Assembly (NCBI GenBank): GCA_945900935.1
Contig: CAMDKT010000238.1
Coordinates: 1-8,442, forward strand
DNA length: 8,442 bases
Source: Candidatus Sulfopaludibacter sp. SbA3
GTDB lineage: Bacteria > Acidobacteriota > Terriglobia > Bryobacterales > Bryobacteraceae
Direction of reading: 5' to 3'
Both the position numbers and the translations under genes were made by a program. This document shows, piece after piece, positions 1 through 5,541 of the stretch. Position 1 is the stretch's first letter. Every line of letters starts with the position of its first letter. Under the pieces are notes generated by a model. It ran no database searches and was not told the origin of the DNA. It saw nothing but the letters and a program-made list of their open reading frames with translations.

Positions 1-45
1 CGCAGGGATGCGACCCGAGCGCCGCTTCGAGGGCTGGAATAGCAA

Positions 46-73
46 GGGACGGCTTCCGAGCCGAGGCCGTCCC
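46..73. other. GC-rich hairpin near left edge
   Basis: GGGACGGC (46-53) is the exact reverse complement of GCCGTCCC (66-73), giving an 8-bp stem around a 12-base loop. The loop itself contains a smaller alternative pairing (GGCT 51-54 with AGCC 59-62). No T-run follows on either side, so a classical intrinsic terminator is not supported. It could be a terminator-like end for a gene lying left of the window, or a dispersed palindromic repeat. The rest of 1-214 shows no gene I can support: one frame is open from the left edge to a TAG at 40-42 and could be the last codons of an upstream gene. A TTGACA at 127-132 has no convincing -10 partner. Confidence 0.4.
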
Positions 74-214
74 AACTCTCAATTCAGACCCGTCAGACAT
101 TAGCTTATTGAAAGCCAAAAATGGTCTTGACAATGGGGTCCACTTTAGACGGCGCGGGCCTCGGGAGAAGCGTCAGCGTATTCAATCGGTTTTGCGTAGG
201 GCATTCAGCTTCCA

Positions 215-893
215 TTGTGTGATACCTTCACCTACGTTGTGCTGAACAAAAAGACTCGTGAAAAATTCCGAGTGACGCCGGGCAAGAAGTTTCGCCTGAA
301 AGATGTGGATCCCGGCTGGCGCGGGGACGGCGAATTGAACGAACTGAAGGCGTCAGCGGCGAAGGTGCTCGGGGAGAATCTGCAGGACCTCGCCGCGCAA
401 CAGGCGAAACTGTACGCGCACGACCGGTGGTCAGTGCTGATTGTGCTGCAGGCGATGGACGCGGCGGGGAAGGACGGCATGGTGAACTTTCTTTGGCGGA
501 TTATGCGGGTGAGTCCGGCGCGCGGGAAGATCACGATTTTCAACCGGTCGCACTATGAGGAAGTGCTGGTGGTGAAGGTACACCCGGAGTATTTGCAGAA
601 GCAGAAACTGCCGGCGTCGCTGGTGACGAAGAAGATCTGGGAGGAGCGCTACGAGGACATTAACAACTTTGAGCGGCTGGAGGAGCCGGATAAGCATTGG
701 AAATTTTCTTTGCAGGATTTGAATGAGCGCCATGGTATGTGATTCCATCGGACAATAAGGCGTTGGCGCGGGCGCTGGTGTCCAACATCCTGACTAAGGC
801 GATAGAGAGGACCTAAAGCTGGGGTATCCCGCGGTATCGAAGGAAGAAGAGGCGGGGTTGGCCGAAGCGCAGAAGCGGCTCCGAGCCGAGTAG
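215..893 (+). pseudogene. Degraded polyphosphate kinase 2 (PPK2 family)
   Basis: PPK2 enzymes transfer phosphate between polyphosphate and nucleotides in the cytoplasm. Family hallmarks are readable: the N-terminal PGKKFRLKDVDP segment, the Walker A region MDAAGKDG (about residues 81-88 from TTG 215), then FLWR, IFNRSHYEEVLVV, HPEYL, KIWEERYEDINNFER and DKHWKF. The gene is broken. Between AAGKDG and FLWR roughly 28 family residues are missing. Between NNFER and LEEPDK about 29 are missing, including the KFFLHVSKEEQ-type helix. After DLNER the frame is lost and stops at 740-742. The rest of the C-terminus is still readable: PWYVIPSDNK and onwards from 730 in a second frame to TAA 814-816, then KLGYP and onwards from about 810 in a third frame to TAG 891-893. 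Total remaining coding is about 226 codons against roughly 270-300 in the family. The TTG start has no clear Shine-Dalgarno; GTG at 239 or 272 are alternatives. It ends 4 nt from the convergent acetate kinase. An assembly artefact is the main alternative to true decay. Family assignment is very secure; the missing lengths are estimates from memory of the family. Confidence 0.88.
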
Positions 894-897
894 CGGA

Positions 898-2106
898 TCA
901 ATCCGGTTGCGGCAGTTCCAGCAGGCAACGGAGCGTGTCGCGGGCTATGAGCAGTTCTTCGTTGGTGGGGATGACCCAGACTTGCACAGGCGATTCCGGG
1001 AGGCTGATTTTGGCTTCCGTGCCGGTGGCGGCGTCGTTGGCGGCTGGGTCGATGCGGACGCCAAGGCCTTCCATATCGGCGCAGATCTGAGCGCGGATAG
1101 CAGGGGCGTTTTCGCCTATTCCGCCGGTGAACACAATAGAGTGAGCACCGTTCAACGCGGCGAGGTAAGAGCCGATGTACTTCTTGACGCGGTAGCAAAA
1201 CACGTCGATCGCCATGGCGGCGCGCGTGTCGCCCTTTCCGCGAAAATCGAGCAGAAGGCGCATATCGGCGGAAAGGCCGGAGAGGCCATAGAGGCCGCTC
1301 CGGCGCGTGAGCATGGCTTCCATTTCCGATGGGCCTTCGCCGGACATCGCCATCATGTGCAGGACCAGCGACGGGTCAATGTCGCCACAGCGCGTGCCCA
1401 TCACGAGGCCTTCGAGAGGCGTGAAGCCCATCGAGGTATCGATGGAGCGGCCGTGCTGAATGGCGCACATGGAAGAGCCGTTGCCGAGGTGACAACTGAT
1501 GATCTTGAACTGGTCCTTCGGCTTGCCCTGGATCTGGGCGTAACGCCAGGCGATGTACCGGTGGGAGACGCCGTGGAAGCCGTAGCGGCGGTAGTGATCC
1601 TGGGCGTAATAGCTGTACGGAATGGCGTACAGGTAGGCCTCTTGCGGAAGGGTCTGGTGGAAGGCGGTGTCAAAGACGGCGACGTGACGGGCGTCGGGCA
1701 GCAGGGCGCGCGTCGTGCGGTATCCGCGAACGTTGTGGGGGTTGTGGAGAGGCGCCAGATCGTACAAATCTTCGATGCGTTCCACCACTTCTTCGGTGAA
1801 TTCGATGGGTTCCTGGAAGGATTCGCCGCCGTGAACCACACGGTGGCCAACCGCTTCAATGGGGCCGAAGGGGGCGAAGGCCTCGATGACGGACTTAAGG
1901 GCTTCGTCGATGTTGGCGACCGGGCGAGTCACCCGAGTGCGGCGTCCATCGGCGGTGATCGACACAATGGCATCGCGGGTTCCGATACGTTCCACAACGG
2001 CTTTGGCGAGAACGCGGTCCTGCATCGCCGCTATCTGTTCGGGGCTGGTTTCGAAAACCTGACTCTTCAAAGAAGAGCTTCCGCAATTCAGAACAAGGAT
2101 CTTCAT
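898..2106 (-). CDS. ackA: Acetate kinase
   Basis: Cytoplasmic enzyme that interconverts acetate + ATP and acetyl phosphate + ADP. The product is 402 aa, the usual family length, with an ATG start and TGA stop. Signatures in order: LNCGSSSLK at 6-14, VGHRVVHGGE at 86-95, PLHNP at 119-123, VFDTAFHQ at 144-151, YGFHGVSHRY at 175-184, CHLGNGSS at 205-212, MGTRCGDIDP at 236-245, FTGGIGENAP at 326-335 and PTNEE at 380-384. The residues equivalent to the catalytic set of the Methanosarcina enzyme are all present: Asn7, Arg89, His121, Asp146, His178, Arg239 and Glu383. The gene is divergent from the sialidase, with start codons overlapping, so its promoter and ribosome-binding site must lie inside sialidase coding sequence; I see no strong Shine-Dalgarno. 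No phosphotransacetylase or phosphoketolase gene is visible; the tail-to-tail neighbour is the PPK2 relic. Intact and very secure. Confidence 0.98.
   Translation of the reverse strand: MKILVLNCGSSSLKSQVFETSPEQIAAMQDRVLAKAVVERIGTRDAIVSITADGRRTRVTRPVANIDEALKSVIEAFAPFGPIEAVGHRVVHGGESFQEPIEFTEEVVERIEDLYDLAPLHNPHNVRGYRTTRALLPDARHVAVFDTAFHQTLPQEAYLYAIPYSYYAQDHYRRYGFHGVSHRYIAWRYAQIQGKPKDQFKIISCHLGNGSSMCAIQHGRSIDTSMGFTPLEGLVMGTRCGDIDPSLVLHMMAMSGEGPSEMEAMLTRRSGLYGLSGLSADMRLLLDFRGKGDTRAAMAIDVFCYRVKKYIGSYLAALNGAHSIVFTGGIGENAPAIRAQICADMEGLGVRIDPAANDAATGTEAKISLPESPVQVWVIPTNEELLIARDTLRCLLELPQPD
2095..2099 (+). promoter_or_regulatory. Candidate Shine-Dalgarno for the sialidase
   Basis: AAGGA is followed by 5 nt and then ATG 2105. 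It decides the upstream start over ATG 2126. Caution: the bases lie inside the opposite-strand ackA and encode the conserved Lys-Ile-Leu of its N-terminus, so the match could be a by-product of ackA coding. Confidence 0.4.
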
Positions 2107-3229
2107 GACACAATTTCAGTTTACGATGCGAAACCTTCTCTCCCTCTTATTCGCCGCCATTGCGTCTGCCCAGCCGGCGGCCCAGGACCTGTTCACGGCC
2201 GGAGAAAGCGGCTACGTCACGTTTCGAATTCCGGGATTACTGGCCCACGGCAACACGGTGCTGGCCTATGCCGAGGCGCGGCGCGACGGATTTGGCGATT
2301 GGGCCGATATCGACATTGTGATGCGACGCTCCACCAACGGCGGGAAGACGTGGGAGCCGATGCGGGTTTTGATCGACTCGGCGAAGGACACCGTGAACAA
2401 TCCGGTCATGATCGCGGGCCGAATGGCGGGCGAGATTCATTTTCTGTACTGCGTCAACTACGCGAAGGCTTTTTATAGGCGCAGCGGCGACGGCGGCCGC
2501 ACGTTTTCCGAGGCGCGCGAAATCACAGGAGCGTTTGAAACGTTGCGAGGTCAGTACGATTGGAACGTGATCGCCACCGGCCCTGGTCACGGCATCCGGC
2601 TTCGCAATGGCCGCCTGCTGGTGGCGGTGTGGCTTTCCACCGGGGGAAGAAAGCACCGGCCATCGCGGGTCAGCACGATTTACAGCGACGACGACGGCGC
2701 CACGTGGCTGGCCGGCGAACTGGTGCCCGACACGCTGCCCAATCCCAGCGAGACCTATGCCGTGCAGCGGCTTGATGGCAGCGTGCAACTCAACATTCGC
2801 AACGAATCGCCGGAGCACCGGCGCGCGATCAGCGTGAGCGCGAATGGAGCTACGGGCTGGTCCGTCCCGCGGTTCCACGCGCAGTTGGTGGAGCCGGTCT
2901 GCATGGCTTCGCTGATTCGCCATCCGAAAGGCGGGCTGCTCTTTTCCAATCCCGACAATTTGGAAGCAACCTATGTCGACGCGGCGAAAACCGTCAACCG
3001 GGACCGCAAGAATTTGACTGTGCAATGGTCCGGCGACGAGGGCGAGACATGGACGGCGAAGCGGGTGTTGGAACCCGGCCTGTCGGGCTATTCCGATCTG
3101 GCCGCGACCAAGGACGGAACCATTCTCTGCCTCTATGAACGTGGCGGGTTGGACAAGAACATTTTCCGGACCGGCCGCTTAACGGTGGCGCGATTCTCGC
3201 TCGATTGGGTCCGGGCGACAATGCGTTGA
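2105..3229 (+). CDS. Secreted exo-alpha-sialidase (GH33 type, BNR/Asp-box)
   Basis: Predicted exported enzyme that releases terminal sialic acids from glycans. The 374-aa product has an N-terminal signal-like stretch (hydrophobic LLSLLFAAIASA at about 11-22). It carries four Asp-boxes, STNGGKTW 76-83, SGDGGRTF 127-134, SDDDGATW 194-201 and SGDEGETW 309-316, typical of a six-bladed propeller. The sialidase catalytic set can be placed by motif and by spacing against the Micromonospora enzyme: Arg41 in FRIP, acid/base Asp65, Glu216 in SETYAVQ, Arg232 exactly 16 residues later (NIRNE), Arg301 (or Arg299) and Tyr329 in GYSDLA. I start at ATG 2105 because AAGGA (2095-2099) lies 5 nt upstream. ATG 2126, seven codons later, gives a more compact signal peptide but has no visible Shine-Dalgarno. 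The last 97 nt overlap the convergent rluE. No sialic-acid catabolic genes are in the window, so the true substrate is open. Confidence 0.9.
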   Translation: MTQFQFTMRNLLSLLFAAIASAQPAAQDLFTAGESGYVTFRIPGLLAHGNTVLAYAEARRDGFGDWADIDIVMRRSTNGGKTWEPMRVLIDSAKDTVNNPVMIAGRMAGEIHFLYCVNYAKAFYRRSGDGGRTFSEAREITGAFETLRGQYDWNVIATGPGHGIRLRNGRLLVAVWLSTGGRKHRPSRVSTIYSDDDGATWLAGELVPDTLPNPSETYAVQRLDGSVQLNIRNESPEHRRAISVSANGATGWSVPRFHAQLVEPVCMASLIRHPKGGLLFSNPDNLEATYVDAAKTVNRDRKNLTVQWSGDEGETWTAKRVLEPGLSGYSDLAATKDGTILCLYERGGLDKNIFRTGRLTVARFSLDWVRATMR

Positions 3230-3786
3230 AGCGCTACTAATTCGGCGGGCCGCAGCCGCCGCGATTCGCCAGGCGCCAATCCGGCGACGGTCAAATTTTC
3301 CATGGACCAGCGGATGAGACGCAACGTGGGAAGCCCGGCGGCGGCGGTCATTTTCCTCACTTGGCGGTTGCGGCCTTCGGTGAGTGTGAGTTCCAGCCAC
3401 GCCGTGGGAATGGAGTCGCGAACACGGATTGGCGGCACGCGATCGGGAACTTCCGGCGCGGGAATGACGCTCACCTCCGCCGGCTTCGTCCATTCCCCTT
3501 GCACCAGGACGCCGGTGCGCAGCGCAGCCAGAGCGGCCTCGTCCGGAATGCCTTCGACTTGCACCCAATACGTACGCCGGTGCGCGAATTCGGGCTGTAG
3601 AAGTGAGAACTTCATGGGCCCGTCATCGGTGAGCAGCAGCAGGCCTTCGCTGTCGGAGTCCAGGCGGCCGGCGGCGTACACACCGGGGGTTTCGATGTAA
3701 TCCGCCAATGTTGGGCGGGGCGGAACCGTACGATCCGTGAACTGAGTCAGAACGCCAAATGGTTTGTTAAAAAGAATGTATCGCAC
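3133..3786 (-). CDS. rluE: 23S rRNA pseudouridine synthase, RluE type
   Basis: RsuA/RluB/E/F-family enzyme; E. coli RluE makes pseudouridine 2457 in 23S rRNA. The product is 217 aa. It has the N-terminal NKPFGVLTQFTD (7-18), catalytic-loop AAGRLDSDSEGLLLLTDDG (38-56) with Asp43 as the expected catalytic aspartate, YWVQVEGIP (73-81), PPIRVRDSIPTAWLELTLTEG (begins at 118), GRNRQVRKM (138-146) and GLPTLRLIR (151-159). No S4 domain precedes it, which fits RluE. The start is GTG at 3786; AGGGAAGG (minus strand, 3810-3803) lies about 16 nt upstream, somewhat far. The family core ends near residue 185. Residues 186-217 form a basic tail encoded antisense to the end of the sialidase gene and are probably not part of the fold. 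Divergent from the DUF937 operon. Confidence 0.95.
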   Translation of the reverse strand: MRYILFNKPFGVLTQFTDRTVPPRPTLADYIETPGVYAAGRLDSDSEGLLLLTDDGPMKFSLLQPEFAHRRTYWVQVEGIPDEAALAALRTGVLVQGEWTKPAEVSVIPAPEVPDRVPPIRVRDSIPTAWLELTLTEGRNRQVRKMTAAAGLPTLRLIRWSMENLTVAGLAPGESRRLRPAELVALQRIVARTQSSENRATVKRPVRKMFLSNPPRS

Positions 3787-3849
3787 GAATACAGCGCCGC
3801 CGCCTTCCCTTAATAGGGTAAAGGATTATGCGTTCGGAATCGTCAAGAT

Positions 3850-3867
3850 ATCGTCGGCAACGACGGT
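3850..3867 (+). other. Small hairpin with GCAA (GNRA) tetraloop
   Basis: CGTCG (3852-3856) pairs with CGACG (3861-3865) around GCAA, extended outward by a T-G wobble (3851/3866) and an A-T pair (3850/3867). It could be part of a structured leader or small RNA, or chance in GC-rich DNA. Confidence 0.3.
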
Positions 3868-3892
3868 TTAACGTTTCATGCCTGGAGCCGGG

Positions 3893-3909
3893 GCCGGCGT
3901 GAGGCCGGC
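3893..3909. other. GCCGGC hairpin
   Basis: Two copies of the palindromic hexamer GCCGGC (3893-3898 and 3904-3909) are separated by GTGAG and can form a 6-bp stem with a 5-nt loop. No T-run follows on either strand. Its role is unknown; it lies midway between the two divergent units. Confidence 0.3.
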
Positions 3910-3971
3910 GCGTCGGCGTTGATGACCAACAGGTGGAGCAACCGCCCCACGATGTAGCGTCTGGAATCCCG

Positions 3972-4009
3972 CGCAACGTCGCAAGGAAGAAAAAAATGTT
4001 GCGGCGACG
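3972..4009 (+). promoter_or_regulatory. Possible alternating hairpins around the leader ORF start
   Basis: CGCAAC (3972-3977) can pair with GTTGCG (3998-4003), and CGTCGC (3977-3982) can pair with GCGACG (4004-4009). The halves interleave and share base 3977, so both full stems cannot form as simple nested helices. The purine-rich AAGGAAG (3983-3989) and the ATG at 3996 lie in the loop of the second stem. In the first stem the last base of the ATG is paired. This geometry could modulate translation of the short ORF. It is an inference from base pairing only. Confidence 0.25.
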
Positions 4010-4097
4010 GAGAACCTTGGAAACAGCTAGATTAGTATCGGGATCAAATCCCAGACGCTGCCTGGAAAGCACTGGGGCAAAGGAGCGGCAGAAATGA
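3996..4097 (+). CDS. Possible 33-codon leader peptide upstream of DUF937 gene
   Basis: A short ORF starts at ATG 3996, 6 nt after a strong purine-rich ribosome-binding site (AAGGAAG, 3983-3989). Its TGA (4095-4097) overlaps the ATG of the DUF937 gene (4094-4096) as ATGA, the classic stop-start coupling arrangement. The peptide is arginine-rich at its start (MLRRRRTLE) and polar throughout, with no signal peptide, membrane segment or recognised motif. The downstream gene also has its own Shine-Dalgarno (AGGAG 4081-4085), inside this ORF. It may be a leader peptide, a true microprotein or a chance ORF; composition alone does not decide it. Confidence 0.3.
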   Translation: MLRRRRTLETARLVSGSNPRRCLESTGAKERQK

Positions 4098-4654
4098 ATC
4101 TGAATGAACTGTTGATGAGCGTCGGGGGCGAGGCCGCCGCCGGACAGTTGGGAAGCCGATTCGGCCTGGACGAAAGCCAAACCAAAGCAGCGTTGGAACA
4201 ACTGATACCGCCGTTGGGTAATGGCCTGCAGCGGAATATTTCATCCGATGGCGGCGTGGACAGCTTGCTGAATGCCCTCTCCGTCGGAAACCACGGCCAA
4301 TATCTCGACAATCCCGAATTGATCAACGGCGAAGAAACAACGGCGACCGGCAACAGCATTCTGGGCCATTTATTGGGAAGCAAGGAAGCCAGCCGGGAAG
4401 TGGCGGCCAACGCCAGCGCGCAGACCGGGATCGGTGCCGATATTTTGAAGCAAATGCTGCCGCTGGTGGCGACAATGGTAATGGGATCGCTGAGCAAACG
4501 GACGGATCAATCGGGGTACCTCGCCAGGCCCGGATCGCCCGCGCAACCGGAAGGATTCTTGAGCATGTTGACGCCGCTGCTCGATTCCAATCGCGACGGC
4601 TCGGCGGCCGGCGATGGGCTGGGGATGATTGGGCGCTACTTGCGAAACAGATAG
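4094..4654 (+). CDS. DUF937 family protein
   Basis: A 186-aa protein of the DUF937 family (relatives include E. coli YidB), whose molecular function is not established. Recognisable segments: N-terminal helix-rich repeat (MNLNELLMSV to about 62, with VDSLLNALS), then GNSILGHLLGSKEASREVAA (86-105) and TGIGADILKQMLPLVATMVMG (111-131), which are the family's best-conserved region, and a C-terminal DSNRDGSAAGD (164-174). That last motif resembles the DxDxDG calcium-binding loops often seen at the end of these proteins, although the distance to the final Asp is one short of a canonical EF-hand/dockerin loop. No signal peptide or membrane helix is seen. AGGAG (4081-4085) lies 8 nt before the ATG. 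The M48 protease gene follows after 7 nt, so the two are very likely co-transcribed. Confidence 0.9.
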   Translation: MNLNELLMSVGGEAAAGQLGSRFGLDESQTKAALEQLIPPLGNGLQRNISSDGGVDSLLNALSVGNHGQYLDNPELINGEETTATGNSILGHLLGSKEASREVAANASAQTGIGADILKQMLPLVATMVMGSLSKRTDQSGYLARPGSPAQPEGFLSMLTPLLDSNRDGSAAGDGLGMIGRYLRNR

Positions 4655-4661
4655 AGGTCAT

Positions 4662-5489
4662 ATGGGTGTTTTCGGAAACGGCACCGGAAGCGGCGGCTGC
4701 GGTATCAAGCTGCTCCCCGTGCTTTTGTTTGCGATCTACGGGATCTACTACTACTTTTCGAATCAGGAGACGGTGCCGCTGACCGGGAGAACGCAACTGG
4801 TGGATATTTCCCGTGACCAGGAGGCGGCGCTGGGCTTGCAGTCTTATCGGCAAATTCTGCGCCAGGAAAATGTTGTCACCACCGGGCAAAACGCGGAGAA
4901 CGTCAAGGAAATCGGCCGCCGGATCAGTGCCGTTACGGAGAGCACTGGATTCAAATGGGAGTACAATCTCATCGATTCTCCCCAAGTCAATGCGTTTTGT
5001 CTGCCGGGCGGAAAAGTGGCGATCTATTCGGGAATTCTACCCGTGGCGAAGAATGCCGACGGGCTGGCAGTCATCATGGGGCACGAGATCGCGCACGCCA
5101 TAGCGCGCCACGGAGCCGAGCGGATGGCGCATCAGAAACTGGTGCAGATAGGGACGCTTGCGGCCGGAGTGGCAATCAGCGATATGGATCCGGGGCAGCA
5201 GCGCGCGGTGATGGGGGCGCTCGGCGTGGGCGCGCAGTTCGGCGTGCTGCTGCCGTTCTCGCGCCAGCATGAATCGGAGGCCGATTATATGGGCTTAATT
5301 TACGTCGCGCGCGCGTGTTTTGACCCCACCGAGGCGCCGAAGCTTTGGGAACGCATGGGGAAAGCGTCGGGCGGGAAAGGGCCCGCGCAATTTAGGTCGA
5401 CCCATCCCAGCCACGAGACGCGCATCCGCCAGTTCCAGCAGTGGATGCCGGAAGCGCTGAAGATAAAAGGGGAGAAGTGTGCCGTATAA
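4662..5489 (+). CDS. Membrane-anchored M48 family metalloprotease (LoiP/Oma1-like)
   Basis: Predicted zinc peptidase of 275 aa. A glycine-rich N-terminus is followed by one hydrophobic membrane segment (about 15-32, ending GIYYYF), then the protease domain. Zinc ligands: HEIAH at 141-145, with Glu142 as the general base, and Glu204 in the ESEAD motif 204-208. Other family marks are NAFCLPGGKVAIYSGIL (110-126), the LPFSRQHESEAD block (197-208) and the STHPSHETRI block (246-255) near the C-terminus. This matches the LoiP/YcaL/Oma1-type M48 group, which degrades misfolded or unassembled envelope proteins, although no lipobox Cys is placed as in LoiP. I chose ATG 4662 because AGAGGT (4652-4657) precedes it and overlaps the stop codon of the DUF937 gene; TTG 4629 in the same frame would add 11 residues before the membrane segment and lacks support. 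Physical coupling to DUF937 suggests a shared envelope role. Confidence 0.93.
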   Translation: MGVFGNGTGSGGCGIKLLPVLLFAIYGIYYYFSNQETVPLTGRTQLVDISRDQEAALGLQSYRQILRQENVVTTGQNAENVKEIGRRISAVTESTGFKWEYNLIDSPQVNAFCLPGGKVAIYSGILPVAKNADGLAVIMGHEIAHAIARHGAERMAHQKLVQIGTLAAGVAISDMDPGQQRAVMGALGVGAQFGVLLPFSRQHESEADYMGLIYVARACFDPTEAPKLWERMGKASGGKGPAQFRSTHPSHETRIRQFQQWMPEALKIKGEKCAV

Positions 5490-5490
5490 T
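5485..5490 (+). promoter_or_regulatory. Consensus -10 box overlapping the end of the M48 gene
   Basis: TATAAT is a perfect sigma-70 -10 hexamer, containing the protease gene's TAA stop (5487-5489). The hexamer at 17-nt spacing upstream (5462-5467, GATAAA) is a poor -35. If used, transcription would start around 5497 and give a leader of about 45 nt for the small secreted protein. Suggestive only. Confidence 0.35.
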
Positions 5491-5541
5491 ACGTCCGGTG
5501 TTCCTGACATTTGCTGAGCGATACTTGAACCAGAGGTGATT

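Larger units (their letters stand above)
3787..4093. other. Divergent intergenic region between rluE and the DUF937 operon
   Basis: About 300 nt that should hold the promoters of both flanking units. On the minus strand TTGACG (complement of 3841-3846) is a reasonable -35 for rluE, but the best -10 at normal spacing (TTTACC, complement of 3817-3822) is poor. I see no good plus-strand promoter. What stands out is potential RNA structure (3850-3867, 3893-3909, 3972-4009) and a short ORF from 3996. No tRNA or known riboswitch is recognised. Confidence 0.5.

Noticed and set aside
124..155. TTGACA at 127-132 as a promoter for the PPK2 relic
   Set aside because: No -10-like hexamer occurs at 16-18 nt spacing (the position reads CGGCGC), and TTTAGA is only 11 nt away.
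2063..2077. Perfect CTCTTC-AAA-GAAGAG hairpin upstream of the sialidase
   Set aside because: It lies in the ackA codons for the conserved SSSLK motif, so the palindrome is explained by coding; the 3-nt loop is also tight.
907..2478. Long plus-strand open frame (over 500 codons) across ackA
   Set aside because: It is antisense to an acetate kinase with every catalytic residue conserved, and it runs on into the sialidase in the wrong frame. Its residue content is the typical Gly/Ala/Val/Asp/Arg-rich shadow of a GC-rich gene.
2237..3025. Minus-strand open frame of 262 codons inside the sialidase gene
   Set aside because: Antisense shadow with no recognisable motif, while the plus strand encodes Asp-boxes and the catalytic set.
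4027..4985. Minus-strand open frames opposite the DUF937 and M48 genes
   Set aside because: Both plus-strand genes carry strong family signatures; the opposite frames show none and have no ribosome-binding site.
5490..5541. Terminator between the M48 gene and the small secreted protein gene
   Set aside because: No GC stem followed by a T-run is present in the 52-nt gap.
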